DNA from: Pseudomonas sp. CHM02
GTDB taxonomy: Bacteria; Pseudomonadota; Gammaproteobacteria; Pseudomonadales; Pseudomonadaceae
Reading direction: 5' to 3'
Length of the DNA stretch: 41,142 bases
Assembly: GCF_000612585.1 (NCBI RefSeq)
Contig: NZ_JFCA01000056.1
Location: 1 to 41,142 of the forward strand
The translations under genes were made by a program, and so were the position numbers. This document shows, in pieces, positions 1-7,921 of this stretch (position 1 is the stretch's first letter; each line of letters begins with the position of its first letter). The notes beneath the pieces were generated by a model. That model was not told the origin of the DNA, did not search any database, and worked only from the letters and a program-made list of their open reading frames with translations.

Positions 1-19
1 GCGGTCTATCAGGTGATCC

Positions 20-117
20 GCGGCGCCTGGTTTTGGGGCTGCTGCGCAGCCCAACGCGGGGCAAGCCCGCTCACCACAACAAGCTCACTAACCACAACAA
101 GCCCGCTCACCACAGGA
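20..117. repeat. REP-type repeat pair, GCGGGGCAAGCCCGCTCACCAC class
   Basis: The stretch before creD's 3' end contains a GC-rich palindrome (GGGCTGCTGCGCAGCCC) followed by GGGGCAAGCCCGCTCACCACA. A partial second copy of the tail follows near 98-116. The same class recurs at 26849-26982, 39481-39572 and, cut by the window edge, at 41076-41142. The rest of 1-178 shows no gene. A near DnaA box (TTATCCACC) lies near 135 and is probably chance. Confidence 0.7.
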
Positions 118-178
118 AATAGTGCGTTGATCTTATCCACCAACTGCGCCTTCATTTGCTGATCTTCCCGCAACCCGA

Positions 179-1552
179 TCATTGCACCGCCTCCAGGTCA
201 AACATCAACGGCTCGGCCGCCTTGCGCTTGCCCACGCCATACCAGTCCAGTTTGCGCGTCAGCACCATTACCGTGCCCAGCAGGCCGAACAGCAGCAGCG
301 AGCCCATCAGCAACGCGTAGTCCTCGGCACTCAGCAGCCCATACAACAAGCCATACAGCGCCGCCAACGCCGCCGAAAAGCCCAGGCCGTGGGCCACACT
401 GCGCAGCACATGGCACACATAGAAACCAATCAACAATACGCAGGCACTGGCAGAAATGAGGTAGGCCATGGCGAAGCCGATGTGCTCGGACAACGACAAC
501 AGCAGCAGGTAGAAGAACGCCAGCGCAACGCCGACCAAGGCGTACTGCACCGGGTGCACCGCCAGGCTCTTGAGCACTTCGAACAGGAAAAAGCCGGCAA
601 AGGTCAGGGCGATGAACAGCAGCGCATATTTGATCGCGCGGTCGCTCTTGAGGTACTGGTCCACCGGGTCGATGAAGTTCACGCCGAAGCTGCGGTTGTT
701 GAAGTCATTGCAGCCCTGCCCGTCCAGGCAGGTTTGCAGGGCCTGTTCGAGGTTGGTGGAGAAGAATGAGGTCTGCCAGTTGGCGGTAAAGCCTTTGTCG
801 GTAATCTCACGCTGTGCCGGTAGAAAGTTGCCGATAAAGCTTGGGTGCGGCCAGTTGGAAGCAAGCGAAACCTGGCTGGTCTTGCCCACCGGCACCACTT
901 GCAACTGCTCGGTGCCTTGCAGGCGCAGGTCAAAGGCAATGTCCACGACGTAGGGCTTTTTGCTGTCCTGTTCCGGCAGCGCGACGTGCACGCCCTCACC
1001 CAGCCAGTCCACCTGGGAGCCTGGCTCGAACTCCAGGCGCTGGCTGCCCAACTCCAGTTTCAGCGCATTTTCGATGCCGCGAATATCGCTGATGCCCACC
1101 GCCAGAAACGCCGGCTCAAAGCGGTAATCGGCAAAGTCCTCGGTGATGCCCAACTGCGCAGGCAACTCGAAACGCCCACGAATGCGGTTGTCGGCATGGA
1201 ACAGCCGTGCCTGGTAGATGCCCCGTGCGCGCAGTTCGGTCTGCACCTGGCCATCGAGTTCAAATCGATCCGGCAGGAAATACAGACGACCGCGCTCTTC
1301 ACGGGTGACTTCGTAGCGTTTGTTGAGCTTTTCATTGAGCTTCCACTCGCGGACGGTCTTGCGATACGGCACCACCATCACCGGGCCGGTGAGGCGCTGG
1401 GCATAGCTGGAGCTACGGGCAATGTCCATCAGGACGCCGTCGCGCAGTTGCTGGCGGTCGCTGATGATGCCGTTGATCATCAGCAACGGAATCAGCAACA
1501 GCAGGATCAGCAGCGCAATCGCGCCAAGTTTGAAAAGCAGGCTGCGGTTCAT
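179..1552 (-). CDS. creD: CreD-family inner-membrane protein
   Basis: This 457-residue protein matches CreD in length and layout. It has one N-terminal membrane segment (about residues 8-27), a long periplasmic region of about 270 residues, and a C-terminal block of five or six hydrophobic segments from about residue 306 to 430. CreD proteins are inner-membrane proteins of poorly defined biochemical role, induced by CreBC and linked in pseudomonads to envelope stress and beta-lactam response. It is last in the protease-creB-creC-creD series, 51 bases after creC. I looked for the TTCAC-N6-TTCAC cre tag in the creC-creD gap and saw none, so readthrough from creBC is the simplest expression model. 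Identification is firm; the physiological role is inference. Confidence 0.9.
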   Translation of the reverse strand: MNRSLLFKLGAIALLILLLLIPLLMINGIISDRQQLRDGVLMDIARSSSYAQRLTGPVMVVPYRKTVREWKLNEKLNKRYEVTREERGRLYFLPDRFELDGQVQTELRARGIYQARLFHADNRIRGRFELPAQLGITEDFADYRFEPAFLAVGISDIRGIENALKLELGSQRLEFEPGSQVDWLGEGVHVALPEQDSKKPYVVDIAFDLRLQGTEQLQVVPVGKTSQVSLASNWPHPSFIGNFLPAQREITDKGFTANWQTSFFSTNLEQALQTCLDGQGCNDFNNRSFGVNFIDPVDQYLKSDRAIKYALLFIALTFAGFFLFEVLKSLAVHPVQYALVGVALAFFYLLLLSLSEHIGFAMAYLISASACVLLIGFYVCHVLRSVAHGLGFSAALAALYGLLYGLLSAEDYALLMGSLLLFGLLGTVMVLTRKLDWYGVGKRKAAEPLMFDLEAVQ

Positions 1553-1603
1553 GGGTCTCTCCCTGTTTTGATGGGAAGAGTGTGGGCAGCCTGTGTGGGG
1601 GAT

Positions 1604-3043
1604 TTATGTGGGCAATGTGGAGACTGTGTGGAGATGCAGCACCGCCTGCACGCCGCCTTCGACATTGCCGATCTGCAACGCGCCGCCGTGCAGCTTCATC
1701 ACTTCCTCGACGAAATTGAGGCCCAGGCCGGTGCTTTTGCGCCCGCTGACCGGGCGTGGCAACGAATAGAAACGCTCGCTCAGGCGTGGCAAGGCGTAGT
1801 CGGGAATCGGCACGGCCTGGTTGAACAGGCTCACCTGCACGTCGTTGTGTCGCGTCTGTGCACTGAACCTCAACAGACCGCCAGGCGGTGTGAAGTCCAG
1901 CGCGTTATCCAGCAGGTTGCCCAGCGCCTGACGCAGCAGGAAGGGTTCGCCATACACCCTCACATCCGCCGAAATTGTCTGTTCGACGAGCAACCCGGCG
2001 CCTTCGATGCGGGCACATTGGGCCTTGAGCACCTCATCGACCATGGCCGCCAGCGCAATGCTTGCCTGCTCTTCCAGGCCCTGGCGTTGCTCGACCTGCG
2101 CCAGGTTCAGCAGGCGCTCGATCAACTGCTGCAAGCGCGCACTTTCGCTGTCGATATTGCCGACGAAGCGCTGCTGTTGCTCACGGGTCATATCGCCCTG
2201 CAACAGCTCGGCCGCACCGCGTATCGCCGCCAGCGGGCTCTTCAATTCGTGGGTCAGGGTGTGCACGTAGTGTTCGACGTAGGCCTTGCCTTCCAGCTGC
2301 GTGCGCATGTGCTCCACCGCCGTGGACAACTGCTTGAGTTCGCCGCCACGGTAATGGGGCAACTCGGCGCGTCGGCCTTCGCTCACCGCTTCGGCGTAGG
2401 CCGTCAGCCGCCTAAGGGCAACGCTCAGCCACCACGACAATACCGCGCCAAGCAACAGGCCAAGAATCACCAAGCCAGCGCCGTACCACAGCAAGCGCCG
2501 CTCAGTGCGGTCGACATACGGCTGCAACGAGCTGTTCGGCTTGGCCACGGTGACCACGCCGATGATCTGGCCGTTGTCACGGATCGGCGCGCCCACGTGC
2601 ATCACCGACGAGGCGGGGTCATCCCGTTCGCTGCGGGTGGAACGTGCGCCGTATTCACCGCGCAGGGTCAGGTACACATCGTTCCACTTGGAATAGTCCT
2701 GCCCCACCGCTTCGCCCGTGGAGTCGAGCAACACGATGCCCTTGGCGTCGGTCACGTAGATGCGGTGGTTGACCTGGTTTTTCGGCAGCCCCCAGATGGT
2801 CGCGCCCGGCTGGCGATTGCCGTAGGCCTTGAGCAGCTGCGGCCAGTGACTTTGGCCGAGGGTGCCGTTCTTCACGTCATCGCGCAGGATCTCGGCCAGC
2901 AGGTTGGCGGTGTCCACCAGGGTTTCTTCGGTGGACTGGCGCACGCCGGGGCGGATTTCCTTCATCACAGTGCTGAGCACAAAGTAGCCGGTCAGGCCGA
3001 TGAACAGCGCGTACACCAGGAAGATCCGCAGCCCCAGGCGCAT
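1604..3043 (-). CDS. creC: Two-component sensor histidine kinase CreC
   Basis: The 479-residue protein has a membrane segment at about residues 6-25, a periplasmic sensor region, and a second membrane segment at about 184-208. A HAMP-like linker follows, then a HisKA box THELKSP with phospho-acceptor His265. The C-terminal ATPase domain shows an N box (NLLDNALDF) and a G box (STGLGLNFV). This is CreC architecture. Its start codon shares a base with the creB stop at 3043, so the two are translationally coupled. CreC phosphorylates CreB; the signal in Pseudomonas is not evident from sequence. Confidence 0.93.
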   Translation of the reverse strand: MRLGLRIFLVYALFIGLTGYFVLSTVMKEIRPGVRQSTEETLVDTANLLAEILRDDVKNGTLGQSHWPQLLKAYGNRQPGATIWGLPKNQVNHRIYVTDAKGIVLLDSTGEAVGQDYSKWNDVYLTLRGEYGARSTRSERDDPASSVMHVGAPIRDNGQIIGVVTVAKPNSSLQPYVDRTERRLLWYGAGLVILGLLLGAVLSWWLSVALRRLTAYAEAVSEGRRAELPHYRGGELKQLSTAVEHMRTQLEGKAYVEHYVHTLTHELKSPLAAIRGAAELLQGDMTREQQQRFVGNIDSESARLQQLIERLLNLAQVEQRQGLEEQASIALAAMVDEVLKAQCARIEGAGLLVEQTISADVRVYGEPFLLRQALGNLLDNALDFTPPGGLLRFSAQTRHNDVQVSLFNQAVPIPDYALPRLSERFYSLPRPVSGRKSTGLGLNFVEEVMKLHGGALQIGNVEGGVQAVLHLHTVSTLPT

Positions 3044-3711
3044 CAGCTATTGCTCGGGCTGTAGCTGTAGCCAAGGCCGCGATGGGTCTGGATCGGCTCG
3101 GCATCGGCGGCCACGCTGCGTAATTTGCTGCGCAGGCTTTTGATGTGGCTGTCGATATTGCGCTCATAGCCGGCATCCGCCGCCACGCCCACTGCGTCCA
3201 GCAGTTGCTCGCGGCTGAATACCCGCTCGGGTTGTTCCAGCAGGCTTTGCAGCAGGCGGAACTCATGGCGCGTCAGGCTCAAAGGGTGGCCGCGATAGCT
3301 GATCTGCATGCGTTCCAGGTCAATCTGGAACACCGCGGGTGCGGCTCCAGGGCCAATCCGCTTGAGAATCGCCCTGACCCGCGCCGTCACTTCCCGTGGG
3401 CTGAAGGGCTTGACCACATAATCGTCGGCGCCGATCTCCAGCCCCACCACGCGGTCGATCTCGCCATCCCGTGCACTGAGGAACATCACCGGCACTTCGC
3501 TGAACCGGCGCAGTTGCTTGCAGGTTTCAAACCCAGTGATGTCTGGCAGGCCGATGTCGAGGATGACCAAGTCGGCCGGCGTCTGGCGCTGATGGGCCAG
3601 CGCCTCCTGGCCGAGACTCAGCCAGGTGGTGGTAAAACCCTCGCCTTGCAGGGCGAATATCAGTGTGTCGGCTATTGCCGCTTCGTCTTCGACAATCAGG
3701 ATATGCGGCAT
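3043..3711 (-). CDS. creB: Response regulator CreB (OmpR/PhoB family)
   Basis: The 222-residue regulator has an N-terminal receiver domain with acidic pair E8-D9, phospho-acceptor Asp52 in LVILDIGLPD, and the conserved Lys in VVKPF. A C-terminal winged helix of the OmpR class follows from about residue 125. It is the cognate regulator of the adjacent CreC kinase and is expected to activate creD and a few other genes. It starts 9 bases after the protease stop codon, so all four minus-strand genes could share a transcript. Confidence 0.93.
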   Translation of the reverse strand: MPHILIVEDEAAIADTLIFALQGEGFTTTWLSLGQEALAHQRQTPADLVILDIGLPDITGFETCKQLRRFSEVPVMFLSARDGEIDRVVGLEIGADDYVVKPFSPREVTARVRAILKRIGPGAAPAVFQIDLERMQISYRGHPLSLTRHEFRLLQSLLEQPERVFSREQLLDAVGVAADAGYERNIDSHIKSLRSKLRSVAADAEPIQTHRGLGYSYSPSNS

Positions 3712-3720
3712 GATGGTCCG

Positions 3721-4221
3721 TCAGCAGTCCGGTTTGTCAGCAGTGTAACGACGCGCCGGGTTTACCGCTGCGCCGAATTCACGCAGGGCCTTGGCGCCAA
3801 TCAGCAATGGGTAGTTGAAGCTGCTGCGGTCGGTGAGGTTGACCTCGACGGTGCGCTTGACGTTGCCCAGGCACATTTCCAGGTCGACCACCGGACGTTT
3901 GGCCACGGACGGCTCGTCCTTGTCGTCGTCTTCGTCGGCGCGGCTCTTGATCTTGCTGATACGCGACACCTTGTGTTCATAGACTTTATTGGACGCGTCT
4001 TTGCCGCCGAGGCGGAAGCGCACCCAATCGTCGCCATCACGGGTGAAGGTCTCGATGTCACGGGCCGACAGCGAGGCGGTCAGCGCGCCGGTGTCCATCT
4101 TGGCCTTGAAGGTTTCGCCGATCTCCGGCAGTTGGATGTATTCGTAGCGACCATAGAGGGTCGGCTCGGCGGCCATGACAGGCAAGGCAGCCAGGGCGAG
4201 AGAGGCAAGGAGCAGTTTCAC
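3721..4221 (-). CDS. Exported retropepsin-like aspartic protease (PF05618-type, RimB-like fold)
   Basis: The 166-residue protein begins with a clear signal peptide (about residues 1-17, cut after VMA). A single aspartic-protease half follows with the signature KMDTGALTASLSA, where DTGA carries the catalytic Asp. A charged linker rich in Asp, Glu and Lys sits in the middle, and the C-terminal LLIGAKALREF resembles the second conserved strand of retropepsin monomers. Databases often call this family 'ATP-dependent zinc protease', but nothing in the sequence suggests ATP or zinc use. Such proteins would act as homodimers, here in the periplasm. The substrate is unknown. Position directly ahead of creB suggests cotranscription with an envelope-stress system. 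Confidence 0.75.
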   Translation of the reverse strand: MKLLLASLALAALPVMAAEPTLYGRYEYIQLPEIGETFKAKMDTGALTASLSARDIETFTRDGDDWVRFRLGGKDASNKVYEHKVSRISKIKSRADEDDDKDEPSVAKRPVVDLEMCLGNVKRTVEVNLTDRSSFNYPLLIGAKALREFGAAVNPARRYTADKPDC

Positions 4222-4335
4222 GAAGTGATTTCCTCGGAAAGAAGTAGGCGGATTCTAGACCGCAAAGGCAGCACTTAGTTAGCTCCCCCCAGCATAACCG
4301 GCACATTGTGAAACATTCGTCCGGCGAATTCGGAT

Positions 4336-4364
4336 TTGGCCTCTAGACTCACCTCTCTTATCAT
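4336..4364 (+). promoter_or_regulatory. Candidate sigma-70 promoter for the acyltransferase gene
   Basis: TTGGCC at 4336-4341 and TATCAT at 4359-4364 are separated by exactly 17 bases. The -10 box matches the consensus at 5 of 6 positions and the -35 at 4 of 6. The predicted start near 4371 leaves about 24 bases of leader before the ATG at 4395. Confidence 0.5.
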
Positions 4365-4394
4365 GGCCCGCCCACAGGATTCCAAGAGTTACTT

Positions 4395-5282
4395 ATGCGC
4401 CGCCTGCTCACCGGCTGTTTCGTCACACTGCTGCTACTGCTCAACACCCTGGTGCTGTTCGGCCCGTTGATGGTGTTTGCCCTGCTCAAGCTGGTGGCCC
4501 CCGGTCGCTTTCGTGACTATATGTCGTGGGCGGTGATGTGGATCGCCGAGACCTGGGCCGAGATCGACAAGCTGATTTTCTCGCTGTGCATCCCCACCCA
4601 ATGGAATATTCGCGGCGGCGACGATTTACGCGGTGACACCAGCTACCTGGTGATCAGCAACCACCAATCCTGGGTGGACATTCCGGCGCTGATCCAGGCA
4701 CTCAACCGCCGCACGCCATTCTTCAAATTCTTCCTGAAAAAAGAACTGATCTGGGTGCCCTTCCTGGGCCTGGCGTGGTGGGCGCTGGATTACCCGTTCA
4801 TGAAGCGCTACACCAAGGCGTTCCTGGCCAAGCACCCGGAACTGGCGGGGCAGGACTTGAAGATCACCAAAGAGGCCTGCGAGCTCTTCAAGCGCCAGCC
4901 GGTGACGGTGGTCAACTACCTGGAAGGCACGCGGTTCAGCGAGGCCAAGCGGGTGCAGCAGGGTTCACCGTTCAGCCGCTTGCTCAAGCCCAAGGCGGGC
5001 GGCGTGGCGTTTGTGCTGGCGGCGATGGGAGAACAACTGGACGCGGTGCTGGATGTGACCGTGGTCTATCCGCAAAAGAAGATTCCGGGGTTCTGGGACT
5101 TGATCAGTGGCGCGGTGCCAGAGGTGATCATTGATATCCGTACCCGCGAGCTGGATCCGGCGTTGTGGCAAGGGGATTACGAGAACGATCCGGCGTTTCG
5201 CCAGACCGTCCAGAACTGGGTCAACCAGCTCTGGACGGAGAAGGACGCGCGCATCGAGCAACTGCGCGCCGAGCGTATTTAG
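4395..5282 (+). CDS. PlsC/YihG-type lysophospholipid acyltransferase
   Basis: The 295-residue protein has a hydrophobic N-terminus (about residues 5-35) that should anchor it to the inner membrane. The acyltransferase signature HX4D is present as NHQSWVD (His90, Asp95), and the substrate-binding block EGTR lies at 177-180. Together these place it in the 1-acyl-glycerol-3-phosphate acyltransferase superfamily. Length and the N-terminal pattern fit the YihG subgroup, an accessory acyltransferase outside the essential PlsC. The exact acyl acceptor cannot be read from sequence. Its stop codon overlaps the stop of the convergent gene on the other strand. Confidence 0.85.
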   Translation: MRRLLTGCFVTLLLLLNTLVLFGPLMVFALLKLVAPGRFRDYMSWAVMWIAETWAEIDKLIFSLCIPTQWNIRGGDDLRGDTSYLVISNHQSWVDIPALIQALNRRTPFFKFFLKKELIWVPFLGLAWWALDYPFMKRYTKAFLAKHPELAGQDLKITKEACELFKRQPVTVVNYLEGTRFSEAKRVQQGSPFSRLLKPKAGGVAFVLAAMGEQLDAVLDVTVVYPQKKIPGFWDLISGAVPEVIIDIRTRELDPALWQGDYENDPAFRQTVQNWVNQLWTEKDARIEQLRAERI

Positions 5283-5851
5283 CTGCCGGTGCCCCATGCC
5301 TGGGCCAGCTTGCCCAGCACCGAGCTGCTGGCACCCTGGCCGCCCAGGTATTGCAGGATCACCGGGGCAAACTGACCGACCATGCCACTGTCCATGCCCA
5401 AGGCGCTGAACGCGGTGTTCAGGTCGTTGGTGCTCTTCACATTCCCCAGCAGGCCGTCCAGGCCGCTGGTCTTGCTGCCGCCGGTCTGGCCGAGCATCCC
5501 GCTCAAGGCCCCGAGGCTACCCAACGCATTGTTGCCCGACAGTTGATCGAGGCCCGGCACGCTGTTGCCCAATTGCGAATAATCGTTGCCGCTCAGTTTG
5601 TTCTTGGCCAGGCCCAGCATGGCGCCCGTACCGCCCACCGCTTGTTCGGGGGTGATGTTCAGTTGCGAGGTCAGGGCGCTCAGCAGCCCGGCCGTCTCGG
5701 ACGACGGTGCGGCAGCGGCGGCCTTGTTGTTGCCACCTTGCATACCGGAAATGGCATTGGCCGCGTCGCCAAGGCTGAACCCTGCGGCGAGCACCGGGCC
5801 GGCCGCCAGGGTCATCAGGCAGGAAAGGGCGAAACCGCGTGAAATCTTCAT
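5279..5851 (-). CDS. Exported DUF2780-type protein
   Basis: I chose the ATG at 5851 because AGAGG precedes it and the product then begins with a good signal peptide (MKISRGFALSCLMTLAAG, cut after VLA). A longer reading back to 6133 adds residues unlike an exported protein. The 190-residue product has a low-complexity Gly/Ala/Gln/Asn stretch after the signal and then a helical, Leu/Gly-rich domain with GMLGQTGG and QLSGNNALGSLGAL. This resembles the DUF2780 (VcgC/VcgE-like) family of unknown function. It is transcribed divergently from the sigma-factor gene and converges on the acyltransferase gene, sharing four bases of stop codons. Confidence 0.75.
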   Translation of the reverse strand: MKISRGFALSCLMTLAAGPVLAAGFSLGDAANAISGMQGGNNKAAAAAPSSETAGLLSALTSQLNITPEQAVGGTGAMLGLAKNKLSGNDYSQLGNSVPGLDQLSGNNALGSLGALSGMLGQTGGSKTSGLDGLLGNVKSTNDLNTAFSALGMDSGMVGQFAPVILQYLGGQGASSSVLGKLAQAWGTGS

Positions 5852-5969
5852 CGAAACAACCTCTGGGTGTAGGGGTGAAAGCAGGCGTTTGACTGGGCAG
5901 TCCGGGGGATTGTTCCCAGTGCATCCAAACCCGCTGCTGCCACGTATATCCATCACCGCCCACCTGAGG

Positions 5970-6623
5970 ATGAAGGCCGTGAATGGAACGCGCGCGCAAC
6001 CTGGACTACCCTCTGCCTGCCACCGCTTGCGCGCGCAGTCCCATCGCCCTGTACCCAGAGCCTGGAGAAGCCCTATTCCCACGTCCGACGCTGATCCGCT
6101 GCAGCCCTTGCTGGCCCAATGTGCGCTGGGCAATCGCCAGGCGTTCGAAACCCTCTACCGCAGCGTCTCGCCACGCCTGCACGGTGTAGCCCTGCGTTTC
6201 ATGGGCCGCCAGGACCTGGCCGAAGAAGTCTTGCAGGAAGCCTTCGTGCGCATCTGGTACAACGCCTCGCGCTACGAGGCGCACCTGTCTGCGCCGATGA
6301 CCTGGATGGTCAACATCACCCGCAACCTGGCCATCGACCAACTGCGCAAACGCCGCGAACAGCCACTGACCGAGGGCCAACAGGACGCGATGCTCGACGA
6401 CAGCCCCAGCGCCCACGAACAGCTCGACAGCGAGCGCGACGCCCGCGCCCTCAACCGCTGCCTCGACACCCTCGACGGCATGCAGCGCCAATCGATCACC
6501 GTGGCTTACTTCCAGGGCCTGTCATGCTCGGAGTTGGCCCAACAGCTGGCAGCGCCCCTGGGCTCGGTCAAATCCTGGATTCGTCGCGGCATGGAACGCC
6601 TGCGCAGGTGCCTTGAATCATGA
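5970..6623 (+). CDS. ECF-like RNA polymerase sigma factor (SigK/RskA-type pair)
   Basis: The product carries a sigma region 2 (from about ALGNRQAFETLY through DLAEEVLQEAFVRIW and PMTWMVNITRNLAIDQLRK). A short linker leads to region 4, a helix-turn-helix with SCSELAQQLAAPLGSVKSW. There is no sigma region 1 or 3, so it is an ECF-class factor. The start is uncertain: ATG 5970 and GTG 5979 both lie near a GAGGA/AAGG motif, and the reading frame is open further upstream. I give the ATG (217 residues). The stop overlaps the anti-sigma start as ATGA, the usual coupling for a sigma/anti-sigma pair. The regulon is unknown. Confidence 0.85.
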   Translation: MKAVNGTRAQPGLPSACHRLRAQSHRPVPRAWRSPIPTSDADPLQPLLAQCALGNRQAFETLYRSVSPRLHGVALRFMGRQDLAEEVLQEAFVRIWYNASRYEAHLSAPMTWMVNITRNLAIDQLRKRREQPLTEGQQDAMLDDSPSAHEQLDSERDARALNRCLDTLDGMQRQSITVAYFQGLSCSELAQQLAAPLGSVKSWIRRGMERLRRCLES

Positions 6624-7297
6624 ATTACCAGACCACCGCCCTGCGCCGCGCCCTGGCCGCCGATTACGCCATCGGGCTGATGCCCGCCACTGCGCGTCGG
6701 CGTTTCGATGCCTTGCTGCTGGAGGACGCTGCGCTGCGCGTGGAGCTCGGCCATTGGCAGGACGCGCTCGCCAGCCTGACCGGTGCCTTGCCCGAGCGAC
6801 CGGTACCGGCGCATGTGTGGGAAGGCATCAAGGCACGGATCGAGCCGCAGGTGCTGCATCTGCCGGCGAAGAAGCCGTTCTGGATGAACCTGCGCCTGCT
6901 GGCAGCGGCGTGCGCGGTAGTCGTGGCCGTGCTGGTGGGCGTGCTTTATCAGCGAGACATGGGTGCCGAGTACAATGCGACACTGGTCGCGGCCAACCAG
7001 CAACCGGCGCTGCAGATCAAAGCGTTTGGCAACCACCTGCAAGTGGAGCCCGTGACACTGGCTGCGATAGAACCGACGCGCAGCCTGGAGTTGTGGGCGA
7101 TTGCGCCGGGCGGCAAGCCGATCTCTCTGGGCCTGCTGCCGGCCGCGGGCAATGGCCGAATAGAGCTGAGCAAGGCGCAACAAGCCTTGCTCTCCGCGCC
7201 ATTGACGCTGGCCGTGAGCCTGGAGCCGCGCGGCGGTTCACCCACCGGCCAACCCACCGGCCCCGTGCTGTATCAGGGCCAATTGGCATCACTTTGA
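6620..7297 (+). CDS. Membrane anti-sigma factor, RskA type
   Basis: The 225-residue protein has a cytoplasmic N-terminal region (about residues 1-88) with the helical pattern of an anti-sigma domain (LAADYAIGLMPATARRRF). I see no HxxxCxxC zinc motif. One membrane segment lies at about 91-110, followed by a periplasmic RskA-type C-terminal domain with SLELWAIAPGGKPISLGLLP. It should hold the overlapping sigma factor inactive at the inner membrane. Release by regulated proteolysis is known for RskA homologues but not shown here. The next gene duplicates its C-terminal half. Confidence 0.85.
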   Translation: MNYQTTALRRALAADYAIGLMPATARRRFDALLLEDAALRVELGHWQDALASLTGALPERPVPAHVWEGIKARIEPQVLHLPAKKPFWMNLRLLAAACAVVVAVLVGVLYQRDMGAEYNATLVAANQQPALQIKAFGNHLQVEPVTLAAIEPTRSLELWAIAPGGKPISLGLLPAAGNGRIELSKAQQALLSAPLTLAVSLEPRGGSPTGQPTGPVLYQGQLASL

Positions 7298-7372
7298 GCT
7301 GAACGGCGGCCAGGAACCCATCGTGTGAACGAGGGTCCATGACAAGACTGAAAGCCTTGCCAGGAATAACCC

Positions 7373-7831
7373 ATGAGCGCGACCCGCCCCCAAGTGATTG
7401 AGCAAAAACCCCCATTCTGGAGCCGCCCGCGTGTGTTCCTCGGCGTCTGCGTAGCCATCGTCGCGGGCCTCGGGGGCGCGCTTTACACCCAGGACAACGT
7501 CAAGTCCGCCGCCACCCTGCTGACCACCGCCCAACAGCCTGCGGCGCAGATCATGGCGCACAAGGATTATCTGGAAGTCGAACCGATCGCCACGGCGGCA
7601 CCCGAACCGGATCGCAGCCTCGAACTGTGGGCCATGCCCGAAGGCAGCGCACCGGTTTCGCTTGGGCTGTTGCCGGAAGATGGCAAAGGCATTATCGGAC
7701 TCAACCCGCGCCAGCAGAAAAGCATTCGCAAGCCGGTGGAGTTGATGGTGAGTTCAGAGACCAAAGGTGGGTCGTTGAGCAAGCAACCCACTGGGCCGAC
7801 CGTCTACCAGGGCGCCCTCGCGAACCGCTGA
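7373..7831 (+). CDS. Truncated anti-sigma paralogue: membrane anchor plus RskA C-terminal domain only
   Basis: This 152-residue protein aligns along its length with the membrane segment and periplasmic domain of the preceding anti-sigma factor. Shared blocks include RSLELWA, SLGLLP, QPTGP and VYQG. It lacks the roughly 80-residue cytoplasmic sigma-binding region and begins only about 20 residues before a membrane segment (about 20-38). It has its own start and no frameshift, so it looks like a deliberate short form rather than debris. It cannot bind the sigma factor in the usual way. It might compete with or modulate the anti-sigma factor in the periplasm; that is inference. Confidence 0.8.
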   Translation: MSATRPQVIEQKPPFWSRPRVFLGVCVAIVAGLGGALYTQDNVKSAATLLTTAQQPAAQIMAHKDYLEVEPIATAAPEPDRSLELWAMPEGSAPVSLGLLPEDGKGIIGLNPRQQKSIRKPVELMVSSETKGGSLSKQPTGPTVYQGALANR

Positions 7832-7846
7832 CACCACAAAACCCAA

Positions 7847-7896
7847 GTGGGAGGTTCTATGGTTGAGGGTTGCCCCTCAATCATAGAACCTCCCAC
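7847..7896. terminator. Long near-perfect inverted repeat between convergent genes
   Basis: Two 23-base arms (7847-7869 and 7874-7896) pair with one mismatch around a 4-base loop. The element sits between the ends of the short anti-sigma paralogue and fdhA, which converge, so it could serve both as a terminator or 3'-end protector. No long T run follows, so intrinsic termination is not certain. Confidence 0.6.
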
Positions 7897-7921
7897 AGTT
7901 GGATCGCTGCGTATCTGCGAT

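Noticed and set aside
1553..1603. CreB binding site (TTCAC-N6-TTCAC) ahead of creD
   Set aside because: No such direct repeat is present in the creC-creD gap or before the protease gene.
845..3064. 739-codon open frame antisense to creD and creC
   Set aside because: It covers two well-supported genes; the product is rich in Gln, His and Arg as expected for an antisense shadow.
5852..6133. Longer start for the DUF2780-type protein
   Set aside because: It would bury the signal peptide and overlap the sigma-factor start region; ATG 5851 has AGAGG upstream.
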